From contig CAYGRE010000006.1 in NCBI GenBank assembly GCA_964352215.1, forward strand, positions 1 through 64,000: DNA of 64,000 nt, given 5' to 3'. Shown piece by piece: positions 34,503 through 44,300 of this stretch. The DNA comes from CAWUKT01 sp964352215. Its GTDB lineage: Bacteria; Bacteroidota; Bacteroidia; J057; JADKCL01. The translations under genes were made by a program, and so were the position numbers. Numbering within the stretch: position 1 is the first letter of the stretch; each line of letters starts with the position of its first letter. The notes beneath the pieces were generated by a model. It was given only the letters and a program-made list of their open reading frames with translations. It made no database searches and was not told the DNA's origin.

Positions 34503-35561
34503 ATGAGAAGCCACGTTGACAATAGTCGCCTCAACAATAGCCCTTCCCAATCGGAAAGCCCTTTTCAGATGAAAAGTAACGGGGCTGCAAACTCCCAATT
34601 TGTAGACAACCGTCCGGAAGCGGTCGCCCAGCGCAAAATCCAGGATTCCGCCAATAACAGCTCCCAGGTGAAGCAGTTAACAGGTTACCAGGTCGGGGCC
34701 AATCAGAGCCTTCAACGCACCGAGAACACCTCCAATATGGGTACTACCGATGCACCGCTCCAATGTATGTTCAGCAGAGCTGCTATGACTGCAGGTAGGG
34801 CAATCGGCGGATCTATCCTGGCCGCGGGTGCAAATGAAGGAATTCGCAGAGGCGTCGACCGCATGGGCCAGGGAAACCAAACAACCGGCGAGGATCAATT
34901 CACCGATCCGAGTTTGGCCAATGCAGCTTCCCGGGTTTCGGCCCGGCATACACCCCACGCCCAGGGACCGGTTCCAGCGACCGGGCACAGCATGGTAGGA
35001 TCAGCCATAGACAGCATGAATGCCCATCGATCAGCCAACCCCGTTGCTGAAGGTGCCATGGAAGGACCTTATGGACGTTCTCAGTTTGGACGACTACTGA
35101 TGTCGGCCCCCGAGCGCGTACCTCAGGCCATGGCCAGAGGAGGTGAAGCGGTCAGAAACGGAGTGGATTTTGCCACTGCAGATCGCCAAACCCAAATGGT
35201 CGATGTTGCTGGTGCAGGCATGGATACCCTTGCTGACATGGACCCTATTGCTGCAATGGGTACCGCCGCTCGAACCGGCGCCGATTTAGCAAGCAGTTCC
35301 CGGCGTGAGGAAATGTTGAATTCCGGCCAGGCCATGGTTACCGATACCGGCCAACGCCTGGGCGCCCAGGTAGGCAGTGGCATGCTCCTTTCAGCAGGCC
35401 TGCGCATGGTGCCCGTGATCGGCCCCGCAGCCAGTATGGCCAATATGGGCCTGACCCTGGGTGGTGCGATGATGTCAGCCGGAGACGCAGCTGATTCAGG
35501 TGGCAGCATGGTGCACCACCTGGAAGAAAGAACAGCCGCCAGAAACAGGCCCAAGGACTAG
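34503..35561 (+). CDS. eCIS-associated cargo-like protein with NRPEAVAQRK motif
   Basis: The 352-residue protein lacks a signal peptide. Residues 32-50 carry QFVDNRPEAVAQRKIQDSA, a motif found at the N-terminus of many DUF4157 and other proteins linked to extracellular contractile injection systems. Residues 1-30 are Ser/Asn-rich. The rest is Ala/Gly/Met-rich with small-residue hydrophobic stretches: AIGGSILAAGANEGI (about 100), and GSGMLLSAGLRMVPVIGPA plus the following segment MGLTLGGAMMSAGD (about 293-333). These could insert in a membrane. No enzyme fold is recognised and no HExxH is present. Together with the HExxH protein at 24.7 kb and the sheath at 5.2 kb it suggests a dispersed injection system. 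Confidence 0.72.
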   Translation: MRSHVDNSRLNNSPSQSESPFQMKSNGAANSQFVDNRPEAVAQRKIQDSANNSSQVKQLTGYQVGANQSLQRTENTSNMGTTDAPLQCMFSRAAMTAGRAIGGSILAAGANEGIRRGVDRMGQGNQTTGEDQFTDPSLANAASRVSARHTPHAQGPVPATGHSMVGSAIDSMNAHRSANPVAEGAMEGPYGRSQFGRLLMSAPERVPQAMARGGEAVRNGVDFATADRQTQMVDVAGAGMDTLADMDPIAAMGTAARTGADLASSSRREEMLNSGQAMVTDTGQRLGAQVGSGMLLSAGLRMVPVIGPAASMANMGLTLGGAMMSAGDAADSGGSMVHHLEERTAARNRPKD

Positions 35562-35573
35562 AAAAATAGTTCC

Positions 35574-35581
35574 TATATTTG
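35574..35581 (+). promoter_or_regulatory. -7 element of the SGNH-hydrolase gene
   Basis: TATATTTG is a perfect TAnnTTTG motif 22 bp before the ATG at 35604. Confidence 0.45.
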
Positions 35582-35603
35582 GACAAAGGGGAGACCTTGC
35601 CCA

Positions 35604-36854
35604 ATGTTCAATCGATTTCAACCACTGATCCGAAAATACTTCCTGACGGAGTTACTTTTGCTCCTACTGGCACTTTTGGCGGCCAGAAGTGCAGCAATCC
35701 GGATCAACCGGGATATCCTGAACTTCTACACCTGGCTCTTTTCCTCAATTCTGGTGGCCTCCACTATTCTCTTGATATTGGCTTTGCTCTTCAGGCTATT
35801 CAGAACCCGAAAGCGCCGACGACAAAATATTTTAACCTCTGTCATTACCACCTTTGTCCTTCTTTTCCTCATTGAAGTCCTGCTCAGGTGGACGGGAATT
35901 AGTGACACCTACGGGGAAAAAAACGGAAATTATAACTACTTCTCAGAAACTAACTTTGAAAATCGGGACACCTGGTATTGGATTCATGAACCCAATGAAA
36001 CCATTCACAAGCAAAAGACCGAGTTCACCTTTGCAAGAACGACCAATTCATTGGGACTCTGCGAAAAGGAAATTCCCTTTGCTAAAGACAGCTCCGAATT
36101 CAGAATCCTGGCCTTGGGCGATTCCTTCACCGAAGGAGACGGTGTCGGCTATGATTCCACCTGGTTGAAAACCGTGGAGCGCAACCTCCAGGCCATCTAC
36201 CCTCACCGAAAAATTGTGACCATCAATGCCGGCTATGGAGGAAGTGATGTGGTCTATCAGTATGTCTTACTGAGGGACAAACTTCAGCCCTATCAACCTG
36301 ACATGGTAGTCGTTTCCATCAACAACTCTGACATCACAGATATTTCAATCAGAGGTGGCATGGAGCGCTTTCAACCGGATGGGTCCGTTAAGGTCATGGA
36401 GCCCCATTCCTGGGAGTGGCTCTACGGCATGAGCCATACGATCCGCCTGGGGGTTCATGCTGCCGGCTATTCCAGAAGACTGGACCTGGACAAACAACAC
36501 CCTGCCGAAGAATCCCCCATTACCGCCATGAAAAGCATCCGTAAGATTCAGAAGATTTGCCAGGAAAATGAATATAAACTACTGACCATCACCCACCCAG
36601 CCAAAGAAGATCTCGAACAGAGATCATTCAACCAGCCCCCTATGGAAACCCTCGCCGACTCCCTGCGCCTTTCTGGGATTCCCTATCTGGAACTCCTGGA
36701 AAAATTCGATCGCAGACTAGAAGGTAATCCAGCGCAAATTGAAGACATTTTCTGGCCGCTCAATGCCCACTTCAAAGCGTCAGGCTACCGAATCTATGGC
36801 GATTTCGTGACCGAAGAGATTGTCCGTCTGGGATGGATTAAAGAAAGCAAATAA
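35604..36854 (+). CDS. Membrane-anchored SGNH/GDSL hydrolase-like protein
   Basis: The 416-residue protein has two hydrophobic N-terminal helices (about 12-30 and 37-60) and a further segment near 75-95, then an SGNH domain. Block I is ILALGDSFTEGDGVG with the nucleophile Ser; the Gly/Asn blocks INAGYGGSDVVYQY and VVVSINNSDITD follow. The C-terminal FWPLNAHFKASGYRIYGD supplies the His (normally D-x-x-H; here the Asp is replaced by Asn or lies earlier). Family members are esterases, often on carbohydrates or lipids. The substrate is unknown. Confidence 0.8.
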   Translation: MFNRFQPLIRKYFLTELLLLLLALLAARSAAIRINRDILNFYTWLFSSILVASTILLILALLFRLFRTRKRRRQNILTSVITTFVLLFLIEVLLRWTGISDTYGEKNGNYNYFSETNFENRDTWYWIHEPNETIHKQKTEFTFARTTNSLGLCEKEIPFAKDSSEFRILALGDSFTEGDGVGYDSTWLKTVERNLQAIYPHRKIVTINAGYGGSDVVYQYVLLRDKLQPYQPDMVVVSINNSDITDISIRGGMERFQPDGSVKVMEPHSWEWLYGMSHTIRLGVHAAGYSRRLDLDKQHPAEESPITAMKSIRKIQKICQENEYKLLTITHPAKEDLEQRSFNQPPMETLADSLRLSGIPYLELLEKFDRRLEGNPAQIEDIFWPLNAHFKASGYRIYGDFVTEEIVRLGWIKESK

Positions 36855-36940
36855 ATATTCCGCACTACAAATCCAATACACCAGAGGTCATTCAGGCGAA
36901 AAAAAAATCCTCAACCCCGCGCATTTTCTTAAATTCCATC

Positions 36941-37036
36941 ATGGCTTACGATGAATACCTTGCCGAAAGAGTGAGCAATGCCCTCGCCTACAACAATGAT
37001 GCTCCCAAGAGCAAAAAGAAGAAGCGTAAAACCTGA
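36941..37036 (+). pseudogene. 31-codon TfoX-like remnant
   Basis: A short frame, ATG at 36941 and TGA at 37034-37036, encodes MAYDEYLAERVSNALAYNND and then a Lys-rich end (PKSKKKKRKT). The first eleven residues match the start of TfoX N-terminal-domain proteins (MAYDE-x-LAERV). The last twenty match the usual end of the same family (an xNALAYN segment with a poly-Lys tail). The middle of about 80 residues is missing, as if lost by an in-frame internal deletion. TfoX-family proteins of this size class normally have about 110 residues. It may be a relic, or a tiny basic protein in its own right. Confidence 0.5.
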
Positions 37037-37095
37037 GCTGACGATAGGCAATTTATCCTTTGCTAAATGCTCAGATTTTTACGAAATTCCTCGCA

Positions 37096-38031
37096 ATGGA
37101 ACGGTTTGATCGTCAACAGATAGCATACCCTTTTATTGTCCTGTTTCTGATCCTCCTTTTTTCTGCTTGCGGACAAAAAGTAAAGGTCATTGAGGACAAT
37201 GAGGCCCCTTACTATACAGGAATTCCTACCATCACGGTAGAAAATTATGTCACCAAATTGTACATCGACCTGATTGGCCGGGAACCCTTGACCGAAGAGC
37301 GACAAGCAGATGTTGATTACCTCAAAGCCAACGACTTGTCCATGGATTCCCGTGCTGAAGTCGTACTGCGTCTTCAGACAGATACCACCTTCCGGGATGG
37401 GGATACCTCCTATGCCCATGCATATTTCCGCCGTTTCCACGAAGTATCCAAAGGACGTTTGCTGGAAGGAGCCTCCGATGGCTACCTGGATTTCAAAGCC
37501 GGGCTGGAGCGAAATGGTGCGGTGATCGACTCCCTGCTCGGAGATTCCGTCGCCATGCAAAAGCACTTGGAAAAGATGCAACTCTTTCTGGATGTGATCG
37601 AGTCCAGAGGACAATTGATGACAGGGCAGATTACCATCAGTACCTTCTTCACCCGCATGTTGCGATGTCCCATCTACGACGACATCAACATGAATACCTT
37701 CAACATCATCAATGCATCATTCAACGATCTCTTTTTCCGCTACCCCACAGAAAATGAATTTGATGTCTCTTTCGACATGATCGAACTCAATATTCCCGGC
37801 ATCGTATTTGGAGAATCCGGACAGAACTACCTCGATTACTGTGCCATCATCACCAACAACCGGGAGTTTCACGAAGGAATGATCCGGTGGGCTTACCGAG
37901 GCCTGGTGGCCCGCGATCCCGGGACAGAAGAGTCGGCCCCTCTGCTGCAGCAGTACCTGCTCGATGGTGATTTCCAAAAGGTGCAGCGAAGCATCCTCAT
38001 CACCGATGAATATGCCAATTTTCAACCTTAG
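37096..38031 (+). CDS. Lipoprotein, DUF1549-like repeats, first gene of the DUF1501 operon
   Basis: The 311-residue protein starts at the ATG at 37096 (the longer frame from 37060 has no signal at its front) and has the lipoprotein signal FLILLFSACGQ. It contains three copies of a motif like Y-x-x-(L/F)-x-x-R-x-P-x-(T/E)-E: KLYIDLIGREPLTEE, DLFFRYPTENEF and WAYRGLVARDPGTEE. This resembles DUF1549/DUF4214-type segments that accompany DUF1501 proteins in other bacteria. Function unknown; it is outer-membrane or periplasm facing by its signal. The next gene shares a version of the motif and starts 15 bp after. Confidence 0.7.
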   Translation: MERFDRQQIAYPFIVLFLILLFSACGQKVKVIEDNEAPYYTGIPTITVENYVTKLYIDLIGREPLTEERQADVDYLKANDLSMDSRAEVVLRLQTDTTFRDGDTSYAHAYFRRFHEVSKGRLLEGASDGYLDFKAGLERNGAVIDSLLGDSVAMQKHLEKMQLFLDVIESRGQLMTGQITISTFFTRMLRCPIYDDINMNTFNIINASFNDLFFRYPTENEFDVSFDMIELNIPGIVFGESGQNYLDYCAIITNNREFHEGMIRWAYRGLVARDPGTEESAPLLQQYLLDGDFQKVQRSILITDEYANFQP

Positions 38032-38046
38032 AAGCATAAGTCAATT

Positions 38047-38541
38047 ATGACCAGATATATTCCATTTATCGCCCTGCTGCTGCTAAACGGGATATTCATG
38101 CCCGGATGCAAGCGGGATGAGCACATCATTTACGATGTGAACGAGGTGTATTCTCAGGGAACTGCTTCTGAAAGGGGCACCTTAAAATCAGATGCCCAAT
38201 ACCTGTCCATCCTCTACTCTAACCTTTTCCAAAGAGCGATTTCAGCCGATGTCCTCTTCGACCTGAATGACCTTATCGAATCCTGCGGAGACAAAGAAAG
38301 CATCCGGGAAGTCATCCTGTCCAGTTGGATGAACGCCCCCGATAAAATCATCCCAACGGAGCAGGAAATGAGAGCCGATGTAGACCAATTCATCGTCGAT
38401 ACCTATATGCGATTCTTCATTCGTTTGCCCTCCCAGGCAGAAAGAGCCTGGTTTCGGAACTTCATCAATTCTGATCCCAATGTGAGCCCTGAGTTGGTCT
38501 ACCTCTCTTTTGCCCTCTCAGACGAATACCTTTACTACTGA
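38047..38541 (+). CDS. Lipoprotein related to the preceding gene
   Basis: The 164-residue protein has a lipoprotein signal (NGIFMPGCKRDE, Cys about 21) and two versions of the motif seen in its neighbour: ILYSNLFQRAISAD and TYMRFFIRLPSQAE. It appears to be a shorter relative of the 37.1-kb lipoprotein. The DUF1501 gene starts 10 bp after its stop, so translation is close-coupled. No enzyme signature. Confidence 0.65.
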   Translation: MTRYIPFIALLLLNGIFMPGCKRDEHIIYDVNEVYSQGTASERGTLKSDAQYLSILYSNLFQRAISADVLFDLNDLIESCGDKESIREVILSSWMNAPDKIIPTEQEMRADVDQFIVDTYMRFFIRLPSQAERAWFRNFINSDPNVSPELVYLSFALSDEYLYY

Positions 38542-38551
38542 TCTTAGCCCT

Positions 38552-39928
38552 ATGAAAGCCGACAATAAAAATAAGATCGATCGCCGTAAATTCCTGAAGA
38601 AGATGGGCCTGGCCGCTGCTGGCGTTACCGCCGCATCCTTTGCGGTTCCCTATATACTCCCCTCTGGTCGTCTATTTGCCAGCACCGGCGGAGGAGGACT
38701 GGCAGACCATGTGGTCTTTGTGCTTTTTGCCGGTGGACTGCGACAGCAAGAGACCGTTGGACAGGGCTACCTGGAAGACAGCCAAGGGGTGAATATCCGG
38801 GGAAATATCCTGTACAACCTGCTCGACGGAGCTCCCCCAAGCCAAAAAATCGTCTATGGAACCAATGGGGCCCTCTCAGGAGACACCCCCATTCCAGCTA
38901 TCCTTTCCCAAACCATGCAGCAGCAAGGCGTGCTGTTCCGGGAGATGGTCTCCCGTCAGGCCGGGCACTATGCCGGACTCAATGCCCTGGTGACAGGCAA
39001 CTATGAATACACCCAGGGATTACGGAACAAGTCCAATATCCCGACCATCTTTGAATATGTACGCCGCCACCTCGGTATCCCTGCCACCAAGGCCTGGTTT
39101 GTCGGCAATGGGATCGGAAACTCGGTTCCCCTGCTCAATTACAGCTCACATGAAAGCTATGGCGCTGCTTATGGGGCAAATTTCCTCGCCCCCACCGTAA
39201 CCTTCAGCGCAGATGGAAGAACCCATTTGGCAGACGCCAAGGTTTACCACCCGGAAGAAGAACTCGGCCCCATGTACAAGATGAAGTTCTTCCTCGACCA
39301 GGCAGCACTGGTGGAAGGAAGAGACATCCCCGGCATCAAGAACACCGACGAAGAGAAGAACAGCCTCAAAGAGTTTATCCGGTTGATGTTCCAAAAGGGG
39401 GATGCCAATTCCATTGCCTACCCCAGCGTCAGGGACAACGGTGATTTACGCACCATCGGTTACGCCTGTGAAGTCATGAAGTACTTCAAGCCCACCATCA
39501 CCGTAATCAACCTGAACAATGTCGATGGTTGCCACCGGAACTTCACCGGCTATCTGAAATCACTGCACCGGGCCGACCATGGCGTAGCCCACCTCTGGGA
39601 CTATATCCAGACCCAGATTCCAGAGATGGCCGGCAATACCGCCATCGTCCTCGCCCCCGAATGTGGAAGAAACATGAACCCCAATCCCATTCTGGATGAA
39701 AACAACTGGTTTGCCTTTGACCACAGCGACGCCAATACCCAACGCGTATTTGGCATGATGGCCGGACCGGGCATCCCTCAGAATCTTCAAATCGGTTCGG
39801 AAGCCAATCCCGTTGGTGACGTCACCGACGCAGTCGCAACCGTTGGAGAGATCCTGGGTATCAAAAACGAAATTGTTAACTCCGGGTTCCTCCACCCCTC
39901 CGCACAGTCCTGGTTTGACCGGATTTAA
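38552..39928 (+). CDS. DUF1501 family protein, Tat-exported
   Basis: The 458-residue protein starts at 38552 with a twin-arginine signal, DRRKFLKKMGLAAAGVTAAS; the longer frame from 38510 overlaps the upstream gene. The mature part shows the DUF1501 layout, an alkaline-phosphatase/sulfatase-like fold: FVLFAGGLRQQETVGQG, HYAGLNALVTGNYEYTQG, VINLNNVDGCHRNF, HRADHGVAHLWDYIQ, VLAPECGRNMNPNP and FDHSDANTQRVFGMMAGPG. The typical H-x-x-N and D-H-x-D metal-site patterns are visible. The substrate of the family is not established. It sits in the centre of a six-gene operon of lipoproteins. Confidence 0.85.
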   Translation: MKADNKNKIDRRKFLKKMGLAAAGVTAASFAVPYILPSGRLFASTGGGGLADHVVFVLFAGGLRQQETVGQGYLEDSQGVNIRGNILYNLLDGAPPSQKIVYGTNGALSGDTPIPAILSQTMQQQGVLFREMVSRQAGHYAGLNALVTGNYEYTQGLRNKSNIPTIFEYVRRHLGIPATKAWFVGNGIGNSVPLLNYSSHESYGAAYGANFLAPTVTFSADGRTHLADAKVYHPEEELGPMYKMKFFLDQAALVEGRDIPGIKNTDEEKNSLKEFIRLMFQKGDANSIAYPSVRDNGDLRTIGYACEVMKYFKPTITVINLNNVDGCHRNFTGYLKSLHRADHGVAHLWDYIQTQIPEMAGNTAIVLAPECGRNMNPNPILDENNWFAFDHSDANTQRVFGMMAGPGIPQNLQIGSEANPVGDVTDAVATVGEILGIKNEIVNSGFLHPSAQSWFDRI

Positions 39929-39931
39929 GCT

Positions 39932-40888
39932 ATGAGAAATACCTTCATCTATTCCCTTACCGGGCTGGCCTTGAGTTTACTTGTTTTTGCCTGCAACAAT
40001 AACAATGATCCTCCCAATCCATTCGATGACCCCAGCCTGCAACCTCCAGCGGACAGTGTCGAAATCATCGATTTTGACCCCAATTCCTTCGAAGGTATCC
40101 ATTACAATGTATTCCAGGCGACCTGTGCCAATTCGGGGTGCCACGACGGCACCTTCGAACCGGACTTCCGCAGCATCGAATCGTCCTACAATACCATTGT
40201 CTACCAACCCGTAATCAAAAACGACCCCCAGGGTTCATTTACCTTCCGGGTCACACCGGGCGATGCCACCGCATCAGTGTTGTACCACCGTCTGTTGACA
40301 GACATCGACGGGCAATCCGGGATCATGCCCCTCGCGGTCAATCCTGAATCCGATTGGCTTGCCAATAAGCAAGCATACATCAACAATATCCGCAACTGGA
40401 TAGACGCAGGAGCACCAGACGTAAATGGCAATTTCCCTACCGAGGGAAATCAGTTGCCACAAATGTCAGGTGTGGTCGGATTTGCCGGAGGCTCCGGTAC
40501 TCCCCTGGACCGGGAACCAGGGTTAGGCCCCATCAAGGTTCCTGCAGGAACCACCGATCTGGAGATCTGGTTTGCCATCGAAGATGCGGAAACAGCACTG
40601 CTGGATCTGACCTACAACAAAGTCAAAGTCTCCGATAACCTCAACGACTTTGGAGGAATTCCGGAGTACCAATTGGCCGTAGTTTCCAATGGAATCACCG
40701 CCCCCGGATACCTGGGTGACAATGTCAATTTCACCCATTCCTTCACTTTCGATGCTTCCTCCTACCCAGCCGGTACGACCCTCTTCATGCGGGTATATAT
40801 CCAGGATGACGGTCCGACCCTGACAGAAATCCCAACCCAGGGCTCATTCAACTACATCAAAGAGTACGCAGCCTTCATCATCGAATAA
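39932..40888 (+). CDS. Cytochrome c-like lipoprotein with CX4CH motif
   Basis: The 318-residue lipoprotein (signal LALSLLVFAC, acylated Cys 21) has a c-type heme motif of the form CX4CH at C65-A-N-S-G-C70-H71, with GIMPL carrying a candidate distal Met at 132. This spacing is longer than the standard CXXCH but resembles PSCyt1-type and CANSGCHDG segments common in Bacteroidota. The second half (about 165-318) is a beta-rich domain with FAGGSGTPLD and a copper-type or Ig-like look. It may be an electron carrier for the DUF1501 enzyme. The start is 4 bp after the DUF1501 stop. Confidence 0.75.
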   Translation: MRNTFIYSLTGLALSLLVFACNNNNDPPNPFDDPSLQPPADSVEIIDFDPNSFEGIHYNVFQATCANSGCHDGTFEPDFRSIESSYNTIVYQPVIKNDPQGSFTFRVTPGDATASVLYHRLLTDIDGQSGIMPLAVNPESDWLANKQAYINNIRNWIDAGAPDVNGNFPTEGNQLPQMSGVVGFAGGSGTPLDREPGLGPIKVPAGTTDLEIWFAIEDAETALLDLTYNKVKVSDNLNDFGGIPEYQLAVVSNGITAPGYLGDNVNFTHSFTFDASSYPAGTTLFMRVYIQDDGPTLTEIPTQGSFNYIKEYAAFIIE

Positions 40889-41395
40889 ATGAGACAGGAA
40901 AGATCACAGAGCGTCCGCGAAAAATTAAGCTGGTTCTTCAAAGGAGCCAATATTTGCTGGGTGTGCCTTGCCATCTTATTGGTTTGGATTGTATTCAGCG
41001 GCTGTAAGAAAGAGGAAATTGTGGCCGACCCGATTCCCTTCATCAGCATAGAAAGCGTTAGCCCAACCAATGTCAGCCAGTTCCAGGACAGCGTCATTGT
41101 AGTCCTGAGCTATGACGATGGAGACGGAGACCTAGGCTATTTTGATCCAGATTCCAGTGCCTTGGCCGTCACCGACAGCCGATTCTCAGAACCGGATTAT
41201 TACTTCGTACAAGCCCTGGCTCCTGATGTTGAAGAAAACCTCCACATCAGAGGAACCCTGCGCATCGGCCTGACACCGCCCTTCATTTTGGGTTCGGGCA
41301 GTCAGGAAGTCATCTCATATACCATCAGAATCAAAGACCGGGCGGGAAATTGGAGCAATTCCGTGGTTACACCCGACATCACCATCAGTGAATGA
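40889..41395 (+). CDS. Lipoprotein-like hypothetical protein
   Basis: The 168-residue protein has an unusually long charged N-terminus (RQERSQSVREKLSWFFKG) before the hydrophobic segment ICWVCLAILLVWIVFSGCKKEE, so the lipid Cys is at about 39. The mature part is a small Ig-like fold (VIVVLSYDDGDGDLGYFDPD; YTIRIKDRAGNWSNSVV). The start directly abuts the preceding stop. No named family. Confidence 0.65.
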   Translation: MRQERSQSVREKLSWFFKGANICWVCLAILLVWIVFSGCKKEEIVADPIPFISIESVSPTNVSQFQDSVIVVLSYDDGDGDLGYFDPDSSALAVTDSRFSEPDYYFVQALAPDVEENLHIRGTLRIGLTPPFILGSGSQEVISYTIRIKDRAGNWSNSVVTPDITISE

Positions 41396-41399
41396 CCAA

Positions 41400-44300
41400 A
41401 TGCGGATCCTCTGGGCCATACCTGTGATTGTATTCCTGCTTTGGGCAGGGAACCTCTCTGCTCAGACCATTTACCAGATGAGCGATACCACCGTCTCAGA
41501 CTGTCAGGGAATCCTGCTGGACAGCGAAGCCGGACAGGCAGGTGATTATGACCACGATGAAAATTTCACCTTTACCATTTGTCCCAATGGCGGGGTCGAT
41601 TCGATCACGCTGGCCTGGACTTCATTTTGTACTGAGGCAGGCTTTGATTTTCTGAGAATTTTCCAGGGAACTGACACGCTTGGACCATTGATTGGCGGTC
41701 CCTATTCCGGCACCGTCCTCCCGCCTCCCCTCACTATCCAGGGATGTGTCACCATCAATTTTGTCTCTGATCCCAATGTCTCTTGTACCGGTTGGATCGC
41801 TGAATGGGAAGTTTTCGAAACGATCCCAACCCCGGCGGAAATGACCCTATCCCCATTCCCGGTGACCTGTAGTACCGCTACCCTCAACATCAACTTTGAC
41901 AAAAATGTCCATTGCGACTCGATCAACGGAGCAAATTTCAACCTCACCGGGCCCGGCGGTCAGAATATTACCGCCAATGCCACCGGATGTACCAATGACT
42001 CCACCACCACCGCAGTGGTAAATTTCAATCCAGGCCTGAACCAAAGCGGAGTGTACACCCTCGACTTCACCACCTTTTACAGAGATGCATGTGATAGCCT
42101 CTGGGAATTGACCAGCAGCGATACTTTCAGCATCACCGACTGCCCCCTGGCTGTCTTCATAGATGCCCAGCCTGATACCATCTGCCCGGGAAGTTGCAGC
42201 GATCTCACCGCAATCGCTACCGGAGGAGATTCCCTCAATTATACCTATACCTGGAGCAACGGCATCCCTCCTACCGCCGGCCCCCATACGGTTTGCCCAT
42301 TGGCCACCACCACCTATTCCGTGACCGTTACCGACGGCAGTCCGGCGCCACCCGCCATCAATACTGTCACCGTCTATGTACTTCCCCCGCCAAATACCCA
42401 GCCCGACTTTGCCATCTGCCAGTCGGAGCCGGCCCAAAACCTGACTGCCAATCCCGGCGGCGGCACCTGGTCCGGCCCCGGCATCATCAATGCCACCAAC
42501 GGAACATTTCTCGCGGATTCCGCCGGTGCCGGCGTTCACACCATCGTCTATACGCTGGCAAACGGTTGCAGTGACACCCTCACCATCACCGTACAATCCT
42601 TTGACGCGGGACCTACCCAAGCCGCTTGTCCGGGATCGGCCCCTTTTAATGTCACCGGCTTTACCCCTGCCGGTGGAGTATGGTCCGGCCCCAATATCAC
42701 CCCCGCAGGCGTATTCAATCCCGCCACACCTGGCACCTATACCGTCACCTATACCTTGGGAGGATGCTCCGACACCAAGACCATCAATGTCCAGAACATT
42801 GTCGTCCCCACGGACACCAACCTTTGCTCCTCAGCCGATACTTTCACCCTCGCATTCAGCCCTGTCGGAGGGGTTTGGAGCATCGGATCACAAGGAACCC
42901 AAAATGTCTTTGACAATGCTACCACCGGCCTCGTCGATCCCGGTGACGGAGATACCGTCAACGTATTGGTCTACACCATCAATGGATGCTCCGACAGCCT
43001 GGTAATGTCGATTTTCCAAATCGATGCCGGCAACAATATCACCACCTGCCCCAAAGCCGCGCCATTCATCGTCAAAGACTCACTGGGGTCAGTACAGACT
43101 TCACCCCTCGGCGGGACCTGGAGCGGTACTGGAATTCTCAACACCAATACCGGTTTGTTTGATCCTTCCGTCAACAATCAAAACTGGAACGCTACCATCA
43201 CCTACTCTTTTGGCGGCTGTACGGCGACGAAGTTTGTCTATATGCGCATCACCGATGTATCCATTGATACCCTCCTCTATTGTCGGGATGATTCCAGCAT
43301 CCTGACCCTGAATTATGCCAATACCGGACGCACCCCCGGTGGTGGTCAATGGACCGGCCCCAATCTCCTGACCACCGGACAAAATGCGACCATCCGTCCG
43401 GCCGACCTCGGCGTCGGCCTCCATGTCTATGAATACTTGGCAAATGGCTGTGCTGACAGCTTCCATGTACAGATCCCTGAACCCAATACCCTCACCGATA
43501 CCAGCGTTTGTGAATTGGAGCCGGGATTCCAACTGTCCGTCAGTCCTCCCGACCACCCTGCCGGAGGAACCTGGACTGGGAACGGCGTCACCTCTCCCCA
43601 AGGTACTTATGATCCACAGACAGCCGGGGTGGGTACCTGGCCCATCTACTACCAATCCTACAACGGCTGCAACGATACTTCACAGATTACAGTCTTCCCA
43701 CCACCCGTGGTAAGCATTTCCGGATTGGCACCCAACTACTGCTTTATTGACACGGTTGTTCCCCTGAACCTCAGCCCACCCGGTGGACTCCTGACAGGTA
43801 CCGGATTGGTTGGAAATGGCTTTAACCCCTCCCTGGCCGGACCGGGAACGCATCAATTGACCTATACTTTTGGAGACGGGGCCTGTACGAGAACGGATTT
43901 CATTTTTACTACCGTGGGCATTCCCCTCAACATGACCTTGAGCAGCAGCGACGATACGATATGTATTGGCGAACAGATACAGCTCAATGTCCAGGCCCTG
44001 GGAGGAGCAGGTGGGAACTACACCTTTACCTGGAACCAGGGATTGAGCAATAATCCCAGCCACACTATTTCGCCTACCGCAAGCGGAATATATTCCGTAG
44101 AAGTCTCAGACGGATGTACCGATCCGGTCATGGACTCAGTTGCCATCGTTGTCCGTCAACCCTATACGGTGGATTTCGATACAAGCAATGTCCAGTGTTT
44201 TGGAGAAACAGGCTATGCAGTGGCGATCCCGAGCATTCCCGGCAATTACACCTTTGTTTGGGATACCGATCCACCCGTATTCAACGATACCCTGTTTGCT

